Source of the DNA: UBA946 sp031550725
GTDB lineage: Bacteria; Bacillota; Clostridia; Oscillospirales; Ruminococcaceae
Assembly: GCA_031550725.1 (NCBI GenBank)
Contig: JAVBOH010000008.1
Location: 454,983-518,982 of the forward strand
Length of the DNA: 64,000 nt
Direction of reading: 5' to 3'
In this document: positions 26,582 through 36,067 of the stretch, piece by piece
Layout: each line of letters opens with the position of its first letter
How positions within the stretch are numbered: the stretch's first letter is position 1
Position numbers and translations under genes: made by a program
Notes under the pieces: model-generated
Database searches by the model: none
Seen by the model: the letters and a program-made list of their open reading frames with translations, nothing else
What the model was told of the DNA's origin: nothing

Positions 26582-27886
26582 ATGAATTTTTCGGCTGTTC
26601 GAAGTGTTGTTAAACAAACTGATTTATACCGCTATCAAGGTAAAATCGAAAAAATTATCGGTATGACTATTGAGGCTTCTGGACCTGTTTGTAACATTGG
26701 TGACGTTTGCAGAATTTTCCATAAAGGCTCGCCCGATTTTATTTACGGTGAGGTTGTTGGTTTTAATAATGGCAAGGTTATGCTTATGCCATATACTGAC
26801 ATAGAGGGTATTGGCCCTGGCTCTATCGTTGATAACACAGGACGTCAGCTTGAGGTTAATGTTGGTAAAAACCTTGTTGGACGTATCATTAATGCTATCG
26901 GTGAGCCTATTGACGGCAAGGGCAAAATCGCCACTACCGAGAGATACTCAATTGCTGGTGAACCTGTTAACCCGCTTACAAGACCTCGTATCGAGGATAT
27001 CATTCCATTTGGTGTTAAGGCTATTGACGGACTTCTGACTATCGGCAGGGGACAGCGTATGGGTATATTCGCCGGTTCTGGTGTTGGTAAGTCAACGCTC
27101 CTTGGTATGATTGCACGTGAGGTTGAAGCTGACATTAACGTTATTGCGCTTGTTGGTGAGCGTGGACGTGAGGTTGTTGAGTTTATTGAGCGTGACCTTG
27201 GTGAAAAGGGTATGGCACGTTCCGTACTCGTTGTTGCAACGTCCGACCAGCCTGCTATGATGCGTAACAGATGTCCAATGACTGCCACCGCTATTGCTGA
27301 GTACTTCAAGGATCAGGGAATGAATGTCCTTTTGATGATGGACTCACTTACTCGTTTTGCTATGGCACAGCGTGAGATTGGCCTTGCTGTTGGTGAAGCA
27401 CCTATCGCAAGAGGCTACACGCCGTCTATATATACTGCCATGCCAAAGCTGCTTGAAAGAGCAGGTAACTTTGAAAATGGCTCAATTACTGGTATTTACA
27501 CCGTTCTTGTTGAGGGTGATGATACCAATGAACCTATCTCCGATACCGTTCGTGGTATCATCGACGGACATATCATTCTTTCCCGTAAGGTTGCCGCTCG
27601 TAACCACTATCCTGCTATTGAAATTCTTGAGTCGGTTTCTCGTCTTATGTCGGAAATTGCTACTAAGGAACAGCGTAATGTGGCTGCGAAAATGCGTAAT
27701 CTGCTTTCAATTTATTACGCTAACTACGACCTTGTTTCTATCGGTGCTTATAAAAAGGGTACTAACCCGTCACTCGATGAGGCTCTGAGAAAGATTGACA
27801 AAATTAATGCTTTTTTACAGCAGGCTACCGACGAATCTGTTTCCTATGAGCAGACCGTTCAGATGATGACAGATGCAGTTAAATAA
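26582..27886 (+). CDS. fliI: Flagellum-specific ATPase FliI
   Basis: 434 residues. Walker A GIFAGSGVGKSTLLGMIARE, Walker B region MNVLLMMDSLTRFAMAQREI, and the F1-ATPase-like motif ARGYTPSIYTAMPKLLERAG. It powers export of flagellar parts. ATG 26582 follows GGAG; the frame is open back to 26465 but that stretch lacks a ribosome site and family similarity. The 123-base gap after fliH is unusual in an otherwise tight run and contains an imperfect hairpin. Confidence 0.96.
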   Translation: MNFSAVRSVVKQTDLYRYQGKIEKIIGMTIEASGPVCNIGDVCRIFHKGSPDFIYGEVVGFNNGKVMLMPYTDIEGIGPGSIVDNTGRQLEVNVGKNLVGRIINAIGEPIDGKGKIATTERYSIAGEPVNPLTRPRIEDIIPFGVKAIDGLLTIGRGQRMGIFAGSGVGKSTLLGMIAREVEADINVIALVGERGREVVEFIERDLGEKGMARSVLVVATSDQPAMMRNRCPMTATAIAEYFKDQGMNVLLMMDSLTRFAMAQREIGLAVGEAPIARGYTPSIYTAMPKLLERAGNFENGSITGIYTVLVEGDDTNEPISDTVRGIIDGHIILSRKVAARNHYPAIEILESVSRLMSEIATKEQRNVAAKMRNLLSIYYANYDLVSIGAYKKGTNPSLDEALRKIDKINAFLQQATDESVSYEQTVQMMTDAVK

Positions 27887-27954
27887 CAAGTCTATGATGA
27901 AGTTAAGTAGTTATGCTGTTAAATAATTTTATACCTTAACCGAGGTGCATTTGC

Positions 27955-28398
27955 ATGAAAAAATTCCAGTTTTCTCTTGACACTCTAAAGGGCTATAAGG
28001 GTCAGGTTCTCGAAAGAGAAAAAAATGCTCTCGCTCACTTAAGACGTCAGCAGCAACAGCTTGAGGAAGAAAAAAATGACACAATTCTAAAACTTCAGAA
28101 ATCAAGCGAGGATTTTGTGAAAAGAACGGCTGAAGGTATTAATATTCTGCAAATTCAGGTTATGAAAGGTTATCAGCAGTCCTTAAAGGACCAGATTGAT
28201 ACTCTTTCGGAGGAAATCAATCGCATGGAGAACAGAGTTCAAAACCAAATGCGTATTGTTATCGATGCCACTAAAGAGGTTTCTTCTCTTGAAAAGCTTG
28301 AAGATAAACAGCTTGAGGAATATAATTTCAAGGTCGCTAAGGCTGAGGAACAGTTTATTTCTGAGTATGTTCTCAATAGCTCCTATAAGAATGCATAA
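27955..28398 (+). CDS. fliJ: Flagellar export protein FliJ
   Basis: 147 residues, an almost continuous antiparallel coiled coil starting MKKFQFSLDTLKGYKGQVLE, the usual FliJ opening with an aromatic-rich first helix. FliJ acts like the gamma subunit inside the FliI hexamer and shuttles chaperones. GAGGTG precedes ATG 27955. Position after fliI is conserved. Confidence 0.88.
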   Translation: MKKFQFSLDTLKGYKGQVLEREKNALAHLRRQQQQLEEEKNDTILKLQKSSEDFVKRTAEGINILQIQVMKGYQQSLKDQIDTLSEEINRMENRVQNQMRIVIDATKEVSSLEKLEDKQLEEYNFKVAKAEEQFISEYVLNSSYKNA

Positions 28399-28424
28399 TT
28401 CATAGTTCATAATGCATAATTTCA
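28391..28424. repeat. Short ATGCATAATT direct repeat after fliJ
   Basis: ATGCATAATT occurs twice (28391-28400 and 28411-28420), around CATAGTTCATA. It covers the fliJ stop codon. AT-rich motifs like this are often interspersed in Firmicutes; no function is inferred. Confidence 0.35.
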
Positions 28425-28502
28425 TGCGTTTTCTCACTTGTTACGGTTTAAATGGCTTTGCCGTTTAGATATATTATTTTTGTAAGAAAGGAGGAAAATA
28501 TT

Positions 28503-30155
28503 ATGGAAAACATTAATCTGGATTTTTTATCACCATTAAGTGGCATGTCTAGTTCAGGCACAGGTTTTGATTCGGGACTTGATTTGTCAGGCTCGGGCGG
28601 AGTTAGCTTTTCTGATATGCTAAAGGCTGCTACAAGTGATATCCCATCAGCACAAAGCATTAAGGATGCTGCTAATACAGGAATTCTTGATAAAAATACT
28701 TCTGCTGTGAAAAATGAAGGCTGGGGCTTTTTGGTTTCACCTGATTCAGTTTCAAGCGATATTATGAGTGCTGCAACTGAAAGCATTTTTGATTTCAGCT
28801 CGACTTTCACTTCAGGCTCACTTTACAAGCAGCTTTATAACCAGTTCTTTAACAGGCTTAATTCTGCAAGTGATGATACCCTTGGAACTTCAAGCGATTA
28901 CCTTGACATGATTGCAAAAACGCTGAACTGCACTGTTCCCGATTATTCTGATGTTACTAGTCTTGCGCAGTGGGATAACAGTGGTGCAGACCTTAAAAAT
29001 CTGCTTAACAGCCAGCTTGCGTCAATCTTTTCAAGTATCAGCACTGATGTTAAGGCTCGTCTTACTTTCACTGAGCTTTACAGCTTTGATGGTGTAAACA
29101 CTACTGAGGCACAGGAAATTCTTGATGGAATGGCTGATGTTATCGATGAGGGTCTTGTTACAGAGGATGTTTCATTACTTGACCTTATTGATGATTTAAC
29201 CGCTTGCGTTAACCTTATTTCCGACAAGCTCGATGATTACACTGACAACACAAACGCTATGGCGGAGATGCTTATTCAGCTCACTTACGCATTAAATGGC
29301 GCTATGATGAATAATGCTGACCCTGATTATGCTAAGCAGCTTGTTATGAGTGTTGAATCAAATGTTAGAAATACTCTTGAAAATATCTCACAGATGCTTT
29401 CAGCTTTTGCAGGAAGTGATTTTGATGGTATTTCACTGCATGATTTGCTTGCTGAGGTTGAAGAATTTGTTAAGTATGTTGATGTTAAAACTGATGGCGC
29501 AGATAGTGCTTTTGCACCAAATCTGAACATCAATAATGCTGCTGGACAGGTTGACTCAATTAATGCTGCAAAAACTTCTGATGAAACTGATGTCAATGCC
29601 GATGCTGCAAGTCAGTTTGAATTTGATTTCTTTGGACTTCAAGGACTTTCAGTTCCTGATACTAAGGATGTTATTGCTCTTGCTAAATCAGATATCGACT
29701 CAATTGAAACACAGGTTACTGAGCAGGTTACCACAAAAATTATTGATGGTGCTGGCAAAGACGGTGTTTCTGAAATGACTATCATTCTAAAACCTGAACG
29801 TCTTGGCGAGGTTGCTGTTAAGATTGTTTCCGATAAGGGTGCTGTTTCGATTATGCTTTCTGCTCAGCATGAGGCTGTTGGAAGTGCTATTAACGAACGT
29901 CTAAATGCTCTTGTTGAAGGTTTAAGAAGTCAGGATATCGAAGTTAAGAATGTTATCGTTGTTAACCCGAATGATGCTAGCTCTCAGATGGGTCTTGATT
30001 TTACAAATGACGGTTTTAACCGCAGGGATGATGATCAGAATTACGATGATGAGCAGGATAATTCAATTAAGGCTATTGCAGATGATGAAGCAGATGAAAT
30101 TTCTGTTGAATCAGATTATATGATTAAGGAGGCGAAATTATGGGCACAAGCATAG
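28503..30155 (+). CDS. fliK: Flagellar hook-length control protein FliK
   Basis: 550 residues, with a long low-complexity Ser/Asp-rich N-terminal part (the ruler) and a C-terminal Flg_hook domain: MTIILKPERLGEVAVKIVSD, then AVSIMLSAQHEAVGSAINER. FliK measures hook length and switches export specificity through FlhB. A full GAAAGGAGG lies before ATG 28503; the frame back to 28452 is rejected. It overlaps flgD by 16 bases. Confidence 0.9.
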   Translation: MENINLDFLSPLSGMSSSGTGFDSGLDLSGSGGVSFSDMLKAATSDIPSAQSIKDAANTGILDKNTSAVKNEGWGFLVSPDSVSSDIMSAATESIFDFSSTFTSGSLYKQLYNQFFNRLNSASDDTLGTSSDYLDMIAKTLNCTVPDYSDVTSLAQWDNSGADLKNLLNSQLASIFSSISTDVKARLTFTELYSFDGVNTTEAQEILDGMADVIDEGLVTEDVSLLDLIDDLTACVNLISDKLDDYTDNTNAMAEMLIQLTYALNGAMMNNADPDYAKQLVMSVESNVRNTLENISQMLSAFAGSDFDGISLHDLLAEVEEFVKYVDVKTDGADSAFAPNLNINNAAGQVDSINAAKTSDETDVNADAASQFEFDFFGLQGLSVPDTKDVIALAKSDIDSIETQVTEQVTTKIIDGAGKDGVSEMTIILKPERLGEVAVKIVSDKGAVSIMLSAQHEAVGSAINERLNALVEGLRSQDIEVKNVIVVNPNDASSQMGLDFTNDGFNRRDDDQNYDDEQDNSIKAIADDEADEISVESDYMIKEAKLWAQA

Positions 30156-31669
30156 ACGGTTTGGCGTATGATCCATTAACCCAGGTTACCACCAAATACT
30201 CAGGTAATGTTATTGATACTACTGTTGATGGTGAAAATTCATCTTATATGGACTTTAACACATATTTGCAGCTTCTCGTTGCACAGATGTCTAATCAGGA
30301 TTTCAATGACCCTATGAGTGATTCCGAGGTTTTAAACCAGATGGCTACCTACTCAATGCTTGAGGGTATCAAAAATATGACATCACAGTCAAATATCAGT
30401 TATGCATCATCACTTGTTGGCAAGGCTGTTACTATTGCTGAGAATGATGTTTATGACACAGGTATTATTGATTCTGTTCTTATTGAAAATGGTACACCTT
30501 ATATTATTGTAAACGGTACAAAGCATGATGTTTCCACTATCAGTGATATCGTTGATGCTGATAAGTTCAAGGATTTGGCTGCTATGTTAGGTCAGAAAGT
30601 CAGTGGTACTACTTCCGAGGGTAAGACTATCAGCGGTGAGGTTACTAACGTTCTTATTATCGGCGGTGCTGAATATATAGTAATTGACAAATCAATTCTC
30701 TGCATGAGGTCAACTGTTAAAATTATTGACCCGTCTGAAATTACTGATGATACTTCGAAAGATGATACTGTCACTGATGTAACTAATGATACTGATGAAG
30801 ACAGCGTTTCTAACGAAACAACTGAAGCTGAAAATGTTGCTGCAAATGAATACGAGGTTTCTGATGAAATCGATGAAAGTGTTGCTGCATCTTCTTATGC
30901 CGCAGTTCAGAGCAGTGTTTTATCAACTTCATATGAACAAAGAGCTGATGAAATTTATGCAGAGCTTATGAGCTCACTTAATGGTATTGGTGATTCCGCT
31001 GTTTTAACTAAGAGCAAAGAAGATTCCCATGATCATATTTATATTGATTATATCGATGTTCCTGACTATGCGTCTGTTATTGTTGGTGATGAGGATGCGT
31101 TCCTTAGTGCACTCGCTAATGAAACAGTTTATGAACCGAAAACAAGAAGCAATGAAGAACAGGCAGCATATCTTGAAGCAACAAAGGATAAGTCCATTTC
31201 GACTTCTAACTGTGTGCCGAAAAGACTGTATGAGGAAAAATTCCCAGATGAAACTGCTCTTGCTGATTCATATGGCACAAGAATGTATGATGTTAGATTT
31301 ATTAACAACACAGCAATTACTTCAAGAATTAATACCGATAATGTAATCGGACACACAGCAAGCGGACTTGGTGTTACCGAAATTGGTTTCAGCGGTCTTG
31401 GCAAGCTTGGTGAAATTGTTACCTTTAAGGATGGCACTCAAAGAGTTGAGGTTATTCACGAAAATGGCTACTCCTCATGGATTAACACAAGCGGTAATTA
31501 TACTCTTGATGAAATCTGCAACAGCTCAAAGCCAACAGGTGCTTATGAACCTGCACTGACTGCATCAGAGCACGCTATCAGAGATTATGCCCTTCGTGAT
31601 AAGCAAAATTCAGGTGTCAGCATTCATGATCTCTTGATGGGATATGGTGTTTCAATTTCTTCTAACTAA
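30140..31669 (+). CDS. flgD: Flagellar hook assembly protein FlgD, with large C-terminal extension
   Basis: 509 residues, about twice the usual length. Residues 35-85 (FNTYLQLLVAQMSNQDFNDP, SEVLNQMATYSMLEGIKNM) are the conserved FlgD N-terminal domain. Two short similar beta units follow (VLIENGTPYIIVNG and VLIIGGAEYIVIDK), then a very acidic linker (DDTSKDDTVTDVTNDTDED) and a C-terminal region of about 270 residues that I do not recognise. FlgD is the hook cap that assembles FlgE. The extension may add cap surface or replace the missing Ig-like domain. Confidence 0.85.
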   Translation: MGTSIDGLAYDPLTQVTTKYSGNVIDTTVDGENSSYMDFNTYLQLLVAQMSNQDFNDPMSDSEVLNQMATYSMLEGIKNMTSQSNISYASSLVGKAVTIAENDVYDTGIIDSVLIENGTPYIIVNGTKHDVSTISDIVDADKFKDLAAMLGQKVSGTTSEGKTISGEVTNVLIIGGAEYIVIDKSILCMRSTVKIIDPSEITDDTSKDDTVTDVTNDTDEDSVSNETTEAENVAANEYEVSDEIDESVAASSYAAVQSSVLSTSYEQRADEIYAELMSSLNGIGDSAVLTKSKEDSHDHIYIDYIDVPDYASVIVGDEDAFLSALANETVYEPKTRSNEEQAAYLEATKDKSISTSNCVPKRLYEEKFPDETALADSYGTRMYDVRFINNTAITSRINTDNVIGHTASGLGVTEIGFSGLGKLGEIVTFKDGTQRVEVIHENGYSSWINTSGNYTLDEICNSSKPTGAYEPALTASEHAIRDYALRDKQNSGVSIHDLLMGYGVSISSN

Positions 31670-31699
31670 AAGCTACTGATTTGAAAGCAGGTGACAGAT

Positions 31700-32128
31700 A
31701 TGCTGATTAACGAGTATATGCAGATGCGAAATATCTCTGTCACAACAGGCAAGGTTGACGGTTTTCCTGGTCATGCCACTGATATGGCAAAAAAGCAGGT
31801 CACACTTCCTGAGGACAGCGAATTTGCACAGCTATTAAAATCACAGATTGCTGAAATTGCATCTGATGATAACGGTGTTCAGTTTTCAAAACACGCTATT
31901 GAACGTATTTATGAAAGACAAATCGATTTGTATGACAACGATACTATCGAAAGGCTGAACAAGGCTATTGAGCTTGCCGAACAGAAAGGCTCAAACGATG
32001 CTTTAGTTATGATTGATTCCAATGCATTTCTTGTGAGTATTGTTAATAACAAGGTTATTACAACAATGTCTACCGATGATATGCAGGGAAGTATTTTTAC
32101 CAACATCGATTCAACTGTAATTATGTAA
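31700..32128 (+). CDS. Flagellar operon protein (TIGR02530 type)
   Basis: 142 residues. FSKHAIERIYERQIDLYDND and the ending TDDMQGSIFTNIDSTVIM match the small family found between flgD and flgE in Firmicutes; its function is not established. ATG 31700 has an AGGTGA-like site upstream; GTG 31691 is possible. Its position here is the conserved one. Confidence 0.85.
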   Translation: MLINEYMQMRNISVTTGKVDGFPGHATDMAKKQVTLPEDSEFAQLLKSQIAEIASDDNGVQFSKHAIERIYERQIDLYDNDTIERLNKAIELAEQKGSNDALVMIDSNAFLVSIVNNKVITTMSTDDMQGSIFTNIDSTVIM

Positions 32129-32261
32129 CAAACGAATTTGTATGCTTTTATACTTTTATGATTGGACCTTTTTAGGAAATCTCAAAGTCCTGACTGACTT
32201 GACGGACTTTACTAGTGTAATAAAATGCATACTTAAAAATTAACTTTAAGGAGTGCTTATT
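32129..32261. other. Hairpin-containing spacer before flgE
   Basis: AAAGTCC (32184-32190) pairs with GGACTTT (32204-32210), and outer GTATGC and GCATAC segments can also pair. There is no T-run. Possibly a processing or stability element in the operon mRNA. Confidence 0.35.
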
Positions 32262-33494
32262 ATGATTAGATCATTATATTCAGGCGTTTCCGGTCTTACT
32301 AACCATCAGACAAAGATGGACGTTATCGGTAATAATATCGCTAACGTAAACTCATACGGTTTTAAGGCATCCAAGGCTATTTTCAAGGATATTTTCTATC
32401 AGACTACTATCAGCCAGACAGGCGGTGCATCTGCAATCGCTGGTAATAACCCTGCTACTGTTGGTTACGGTGTTCAGATAGCTGATATCACTAAGGATAT
32501 GTCAAACTCATCCTTGCAGGGTACAAACAGAACTCTTGACCTTGCGATATCAAAGGAAGGCTTCTTTGTTACTGCAACTTTCCCTTTCAATGCAGGTGAA
32601 CCTGTTTCAAACACACCTACTGCAACAGCTGACTATGTTGCAGGAAAGGCTACTTCAGCAGAATATAACCCTTGTTCAGAAGTTCTTTACACAAGAATGG
32701 GTAACATGGGTATTGACTCATACGGCAACTTGGTTGCTGGGTCTAATACTTTCTTGCTTGGTACAAGAAACAGTGCTATCGGTCTTACTCAGATTTCCAC
32801 TGAAAGCTCTGATACACTTATGAATCAGCAGCTTAAAGACACAAATGGCGATAACAAGGTTAATGCTGCTGACCTTACCTTTGAGAATACAATCAATATC
32901 AACAAGCTTATTCAGGAGGCTTACAATATTCACACTGATGATGCTGGTTTCCTTTACACTTATTCAGAAGTGAAAGTTGAAGGAGATACAGTAACATACA
33001 GCAAGCCTATCTACTGTGATAAGTCCGGTACTCCTATCACTGATTCTACTGGTGCAACTATTACTTGGGCAGAATCTGCTGATGCTGCTGCTGTTAAGGC
33101 AACTCTTGCTAAGGGTGCTATTCAGGGTGAGTTTACTTTCAAGGATCTTGGCGGTTTCAGTGTAGGCAAGAGCGGCGAAATCATGACTACCTACAACAAC
33201 GAAATGAAAGCTATTGCTCGTATTGAGCTTGCAGTTTTTGATAACATGGAGGGTCTTACTGAGGCTGGCGGCACATCTTATAGGGAAACTGCTGCATCAG
33301 GCGCTCCAACTATCAAGGCTCCAGGTTCAGAGGGTGTTGGTCAGGTTATTTCCAATAAGCTTGAAATGTCTAACGTTAACCTTGCTAATGAGTTCTCCGA
33401 CATGATTGTTACTCAGAGAGGTTTCCAGGCTAACTCAAGAATTATTACCGTTTCCGATACCATGCTTGAAGAACTTGTTAATCTAAAGAGATAA
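32262..33494 (+). CDS. flgE: Flagellar hook protein FlgE
   Basis: 410 residues. The start MIRSLYSGVSGLTNHQTKMD with VIGNNIANVNSYGFK and the end NLANEFSDMIVTQRGFQANS with RIITVSDTMLEELVNL are the standard hook ends. The central domain includes TNGDNKVNAADLTFENTI, which resembles a dockerin- or EF-hand-like calcium loop. AAGGAG lies 8 bases before ATG 32262; the GTG at 32253 is rejected because it overlaps that site. Confidence 0.95.
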   Translation: MIRSLYSGVSGLTNHQTKMDVIGNNIANVNSYGFKASKAIFKDIFYQTTISQTGGASAIAGNNPATVGYGVQIADITKDMSNSSLQGTNRTLDLAISKEGFFVTATFPFNAGEPVSNTPTATADYVAGKATSAEYNPCSEVLYTRMGNMGIDSYGNLVAGSNTFLLGTRNSAIGLTQISTESSDTLMNQQLKDTNGDNKVNAADLTFENTININKLIQEAYNIHTDDAGFLYTYSEVKVEGDTVTYSKPIYCDKSGTPITDSTGATITWAESADAAAVKATLAKGAIQGEFTFKDLGGFSVGKSGEIMTTYNNEMKAIARIELAVFDNMEGLTEAGGTSYRETAASGAPTIKAPGSEGVGQVISNKLEMSNVNLANEFSDMIVTQRGFQANSRIITVSDTMLEELVNLKR

Positions 33495-33507
33495 TTTTTG
33501 ATATTAT

Positions 33508-33533
33508 GCTGGCGGCATAATCATGCCGCCAGC
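33508..33533. other. GC-rich hairpin between flgE and flbD
   Basis: Perfect 11-bp stem GCTGGCGGCAT (33508-33518) and ATGCCGCCAGC (33523-33533), with A/T flanks that extend the pairing. No T-run follows, so it is more likely an mRNA stabiliser or partial attenuator after the abundant hook transcript. Confidence 0.6.
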
Positions 33534-33560
33534 AATATATAATGAAAGGTTGACACAAAT

Positions 33561-33764
33561 ATGATTACACTTACCAGATATAATGATTCAGAATTGCTTA
33601 TTAATGAGAGCTTTATCGAAACTGTTGAAGAAACTCCCGATACAGTTGTTTGTATGCAGAATGGTCACCGCTATATCGTTAAAGAATCTATTGCGGATAT
33701 TTATGCGAAGGCTGCTGCATTCAGAAAATTATGCAACAATTTTAGTAATGAAAATAATTCGTAA
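33561..33764 (+). CDS. flbD: Flagellar protein FlbD
   Basis: 67 residues with the FlbD pattern MITLTRYNDSELLINESFIE followed by TVEETPDTVVCMQNGHRYIV. This is a small conserved Firmicute flagellar protein of unclear role, always near flgE and motA. GAAAGG precedes ATG 33561. Confidence 0.9.
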   Translation: MITLTRYNDSELLINESFIETVEETPDTVVCMQNGHRYIVKESIADIYAKAAAFRKLCNNFSNENNS

Positions 33765-33878
33765 TAAATAGCGTTAGCTTTGCTTTGATTTGCTTTGATT
33801 TGGGGAGCTATTTATGCGTTAATATATGTGTTAAGATATTTTTGAGGTGCGTAAAGAATTGCGCTTTATTGTTAATTC

Positions 33879-33907
33879 TTGACTAATGTCTGCATTTTGG
33901 CTATCTT
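33879..33907 (+). promoter_or_regulatory. Internal sigma-A-like promoter before motA
   Basis: TTGACT (33879-33884), 17 bases, TATCTT (33902-33907). An ATGTCTG/CAGACAT pair overlaps it. It would give the stator genes a second promoter. Confidence 0.5.
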
Positions 33908-33956
33908 GATACAGACATAAATATATATAGATAAAAAAATTTGGAGGACTACCTTT

Positions 33957-34745
33957 ATGAATATTACCGGTATTATAGGTTTGGTTGCTGCGATGGCGCT
34001 CATTGTATACGGTATCGGCGTTGCAAACCTTGGCGACTTTGTTGATATGCCATCTGTTTACATCGTTGTTGGTGGTACAGTTGGTGCTGTTATGTTTAAC
34101 TATCCTTTGTCAGTTTTGAAAACAGTACCTAAGATGACTAAAATTGCTTTTATGCCTAAAAAATATGATCCTGAACAGTATATAACCGATATGGTTGATC
34201 ATTGTAAAACTGCTCGTATGAAGGGTATTCTTGCTCTTGAAGAAACTGCTAATGCTTGTACTGACCCATTTATGAAATCGTCGCTTATGCTTATTGTTGA
34301 TGCAAATGACTCGGAAAAGGTTAAGTCAATGCTTGATGACTCAATTGACTTTATCTGCGAACGTCATGAAAGTAACTTCGCTTTATGGGGCAAGGCAGCC
34401 GGTGTTGCTCCTGCGATGGGTATGATTGGTACGCTAGTTGGTCTTGTTAACATGCTTGCTGCGATGGACCCTACTGACCCGAACTCTGCGGCTTCCCTCG
34501 GTGCGAATATGTCCACGGCTCTTATCACGACTTTCTATGGATGTATTATCGCCCACGTTCTTGCTACACCTATCGGTAACCTTTGTAAATATAATCATGC
34601 CTCTGAAATTCTTTGTCTTCAGATTATTGAGGAGGGTACCCTTGCTATTATTTCTGGTGCGAACCCTCGTTATGTTGAAGAAAAACTTCGTATGATGCTC
34701 CCTGCTAATGCTAAACCTAAGAAGAAAGCTGATAAGGGTGAATAA
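33957..34745 (+). CDS. motA: Flagellar motor stator protein MotA
   Basis: 262 residues with four membrane helices (ITGIIGLVAAMALIVYGIGV; SVYIVVGGTVGAVMFNYPLS; then LWGKAAGVAPAMGMIGTLVG and TALITTFYGCIIAHVLATPI). The Pro and Gly of VAPAMGMIGTLVGLV are typical of the proton-channel helix. A cytosolic loop carries charged residues that meet FliG. TTGGAGG precedes ATG 33957. Confidence 0.95.
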   Translation: MNITGIIGLVAAMALIVYGIGVANLGDFVDMPSVYIVVGGTVGAVMFNYPLSVLKTVPKMTKIAFMPKKYDPEQYITDMVDHCKTARMKGILALEETANACTDPFMKSSLMLIVDANDSEKVKSMLDDSIDFICERHESNFALWGKAAGVAPAMGMIGTLVGLVNMLAAMDPTDPNSAASLGANMSTALITTFYGCIIAHVLATPIGNLCKYNHASEILCLQIIEEGTLAIISGANPRYVEEKLRMMLPANAKPKKKADKGE

Positions 34746-34889
34746 GCTTTTTAGTAGGTTTTATCACGGTAAAGCTATAGTTACATAAAATGGCATATTA
34801 ATCTACAATATAATAGCGGTTTTGTGCAAATGTGTACATAATTACCAATTATGGTATAAAAATTCTTTGTCGAAATTTCATTTTACCTA

Positions 34890-34918
34890 TGGAAATTATA
34901 CAAATTTTATGTTATAAT
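34890..34918 (+). promoter_or_regulatory. Possible promoter between motA and motB
   Basis: TGGAAA (34890-34895), 17 bases, TATAAT (34913-34918). The -35 is poor. The 34746-35045 gap (300 bp) shows nothing else I can name, yet it is long for a stator pair. Confidence 0.4.
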
Positions 34919-35045
34919 ACTATATACCCTTTTTGTATGTGAAAATTTTATCTATTGATTGCTGTTTGAATTACAGGAAATTAGTGCTTTTTATCGGTAA
35001 TTTGCCGTTTTTTATGATTTTTATTGTTGATTGGAAGTGATTAAC

Positions 35046-35984
35046 TTGGCTAAAAAGAGAAGCAGTGCGGAAGAAGAAGGCGGCAGCTGGATGGACACCT
35101 ATGGTGACATGATTACGCTTGTTCTTACTTTCTTCGTACTCTTATACTCAATGTCATCTATGGATAACTCCAAATGGCAGTATATTGCCGAGGCTTTTTC
35201 ACGAGGCAGCATTTCCGATAAGACTGATGTTCGTGTTGTTGGTGAGCCAAATCCGGAAAATGACCCTACTGCTATTTATCAGAATGATGTTCCTGAAACA
35301 GATACTGATGACTCGAAAATCGTTGATTTTGAGGACTTTTATCTTTATCTTATGGAAATTGTCAAATCAAACGGAATTGGTGAATCTGTAAGCGTTGAAA
35401 TGTCTGGTACAGGCGTTTATATGCGTTTCAGAGATAATGTTTTTTTTGCTGGTGACAGCGATATACTTCTTGATGATGGTAAATACATACTTGAAATTAT
35501 CTGCGATGGTATCAGACAGGTTAATGACCGTATAAATGCTATTAAAGTAAGCGGACACACAGCTGGAAGTTCGACATCCAGTGCAAATGAATGGACTTTA
35601 TCGGGTGGCCGTGCAAATTCTGTTATTAACTTTATGATAAGCCTTGATTCCTGCGATGATTATAAATTCTCATCTGCTGGTTATGGTAAATACAGACCAA
35701 TTGAATCTAATGACACAGACGAGGGCAGACGTCAAAATCGTCGTGTTGAGATTGTTTTTGTGCGTAATGATGTTGATTACTCTGACCCAGCCGTTCTTAA
35801 GGAACTGCTTGATATGGAATTCGGAAGTGGTTTTATTACCGATTCCGCACTTGAAGGCAGCAGCCTGAGTGAAAATGTTCCTGAAATTGATGTAAGTACT
35901 GAAACAACTGATGTTAAGCCAAACAGCTATGATCCGGACAGAGTTTATGTATCAAAAAATGATGCTATTGCTGACAGGAAATAA
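35046..35984 (+). CDS. motB: Flagellar motor stator protein MotB
   Basis: 312 residues. The N-terminal GGSWMDTYGDMITLVLTFFV has a single membrane helix with the proton-binding Asp in WMDTYGDM; a C-terminal OmpA-like peptidoglycan-binding domain contains IKVSGHTAGSSTSSANEWTL and YGKYRPIESNDTDEGRRQNR with RVEIVF. TTG 35046 has GGAAGTGA upstream; the frame start at 35031 is before that site. A Ser/Thr/Asp-rich tail of about 50 residues follows the OmpA domain. Confidence 0.93.
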   Translation: MAKKRSSAEEEGGSWMDTYGDMITLVLTFFVLLYSMSSMDNSKWQYIAEAFSRGSISDKTDVRVVGEPNPENDPTAIYQNDVPETDTDDSKIVDFEDFYLYLMEIVKSNGIGESVSVEMSGTGVYMRFRDNVFFAGDSDILLDDGKYILEIICDGIRQVNDRINAIKVSGHTAGSSTSSANEWTLSGGRANSVINFMISLDSCDDYKFSSAGYGKYRPIESNDTDEGRRQNRRVEIVFVRNDVDYSDPAVLKELLDMEFGSGFITDSALEGSSLSENVPEIDVSTETTDVKPNSYDPDRVYVSKNDAIADRK

Positions 35985-36067
35985 ACTTCCTTGTTAAGCA
36001 TACTTATATAACGGAACTATATTACTGTATATTTCCGCAGAATTCTTGTAAAGGATGGTCAATATCT

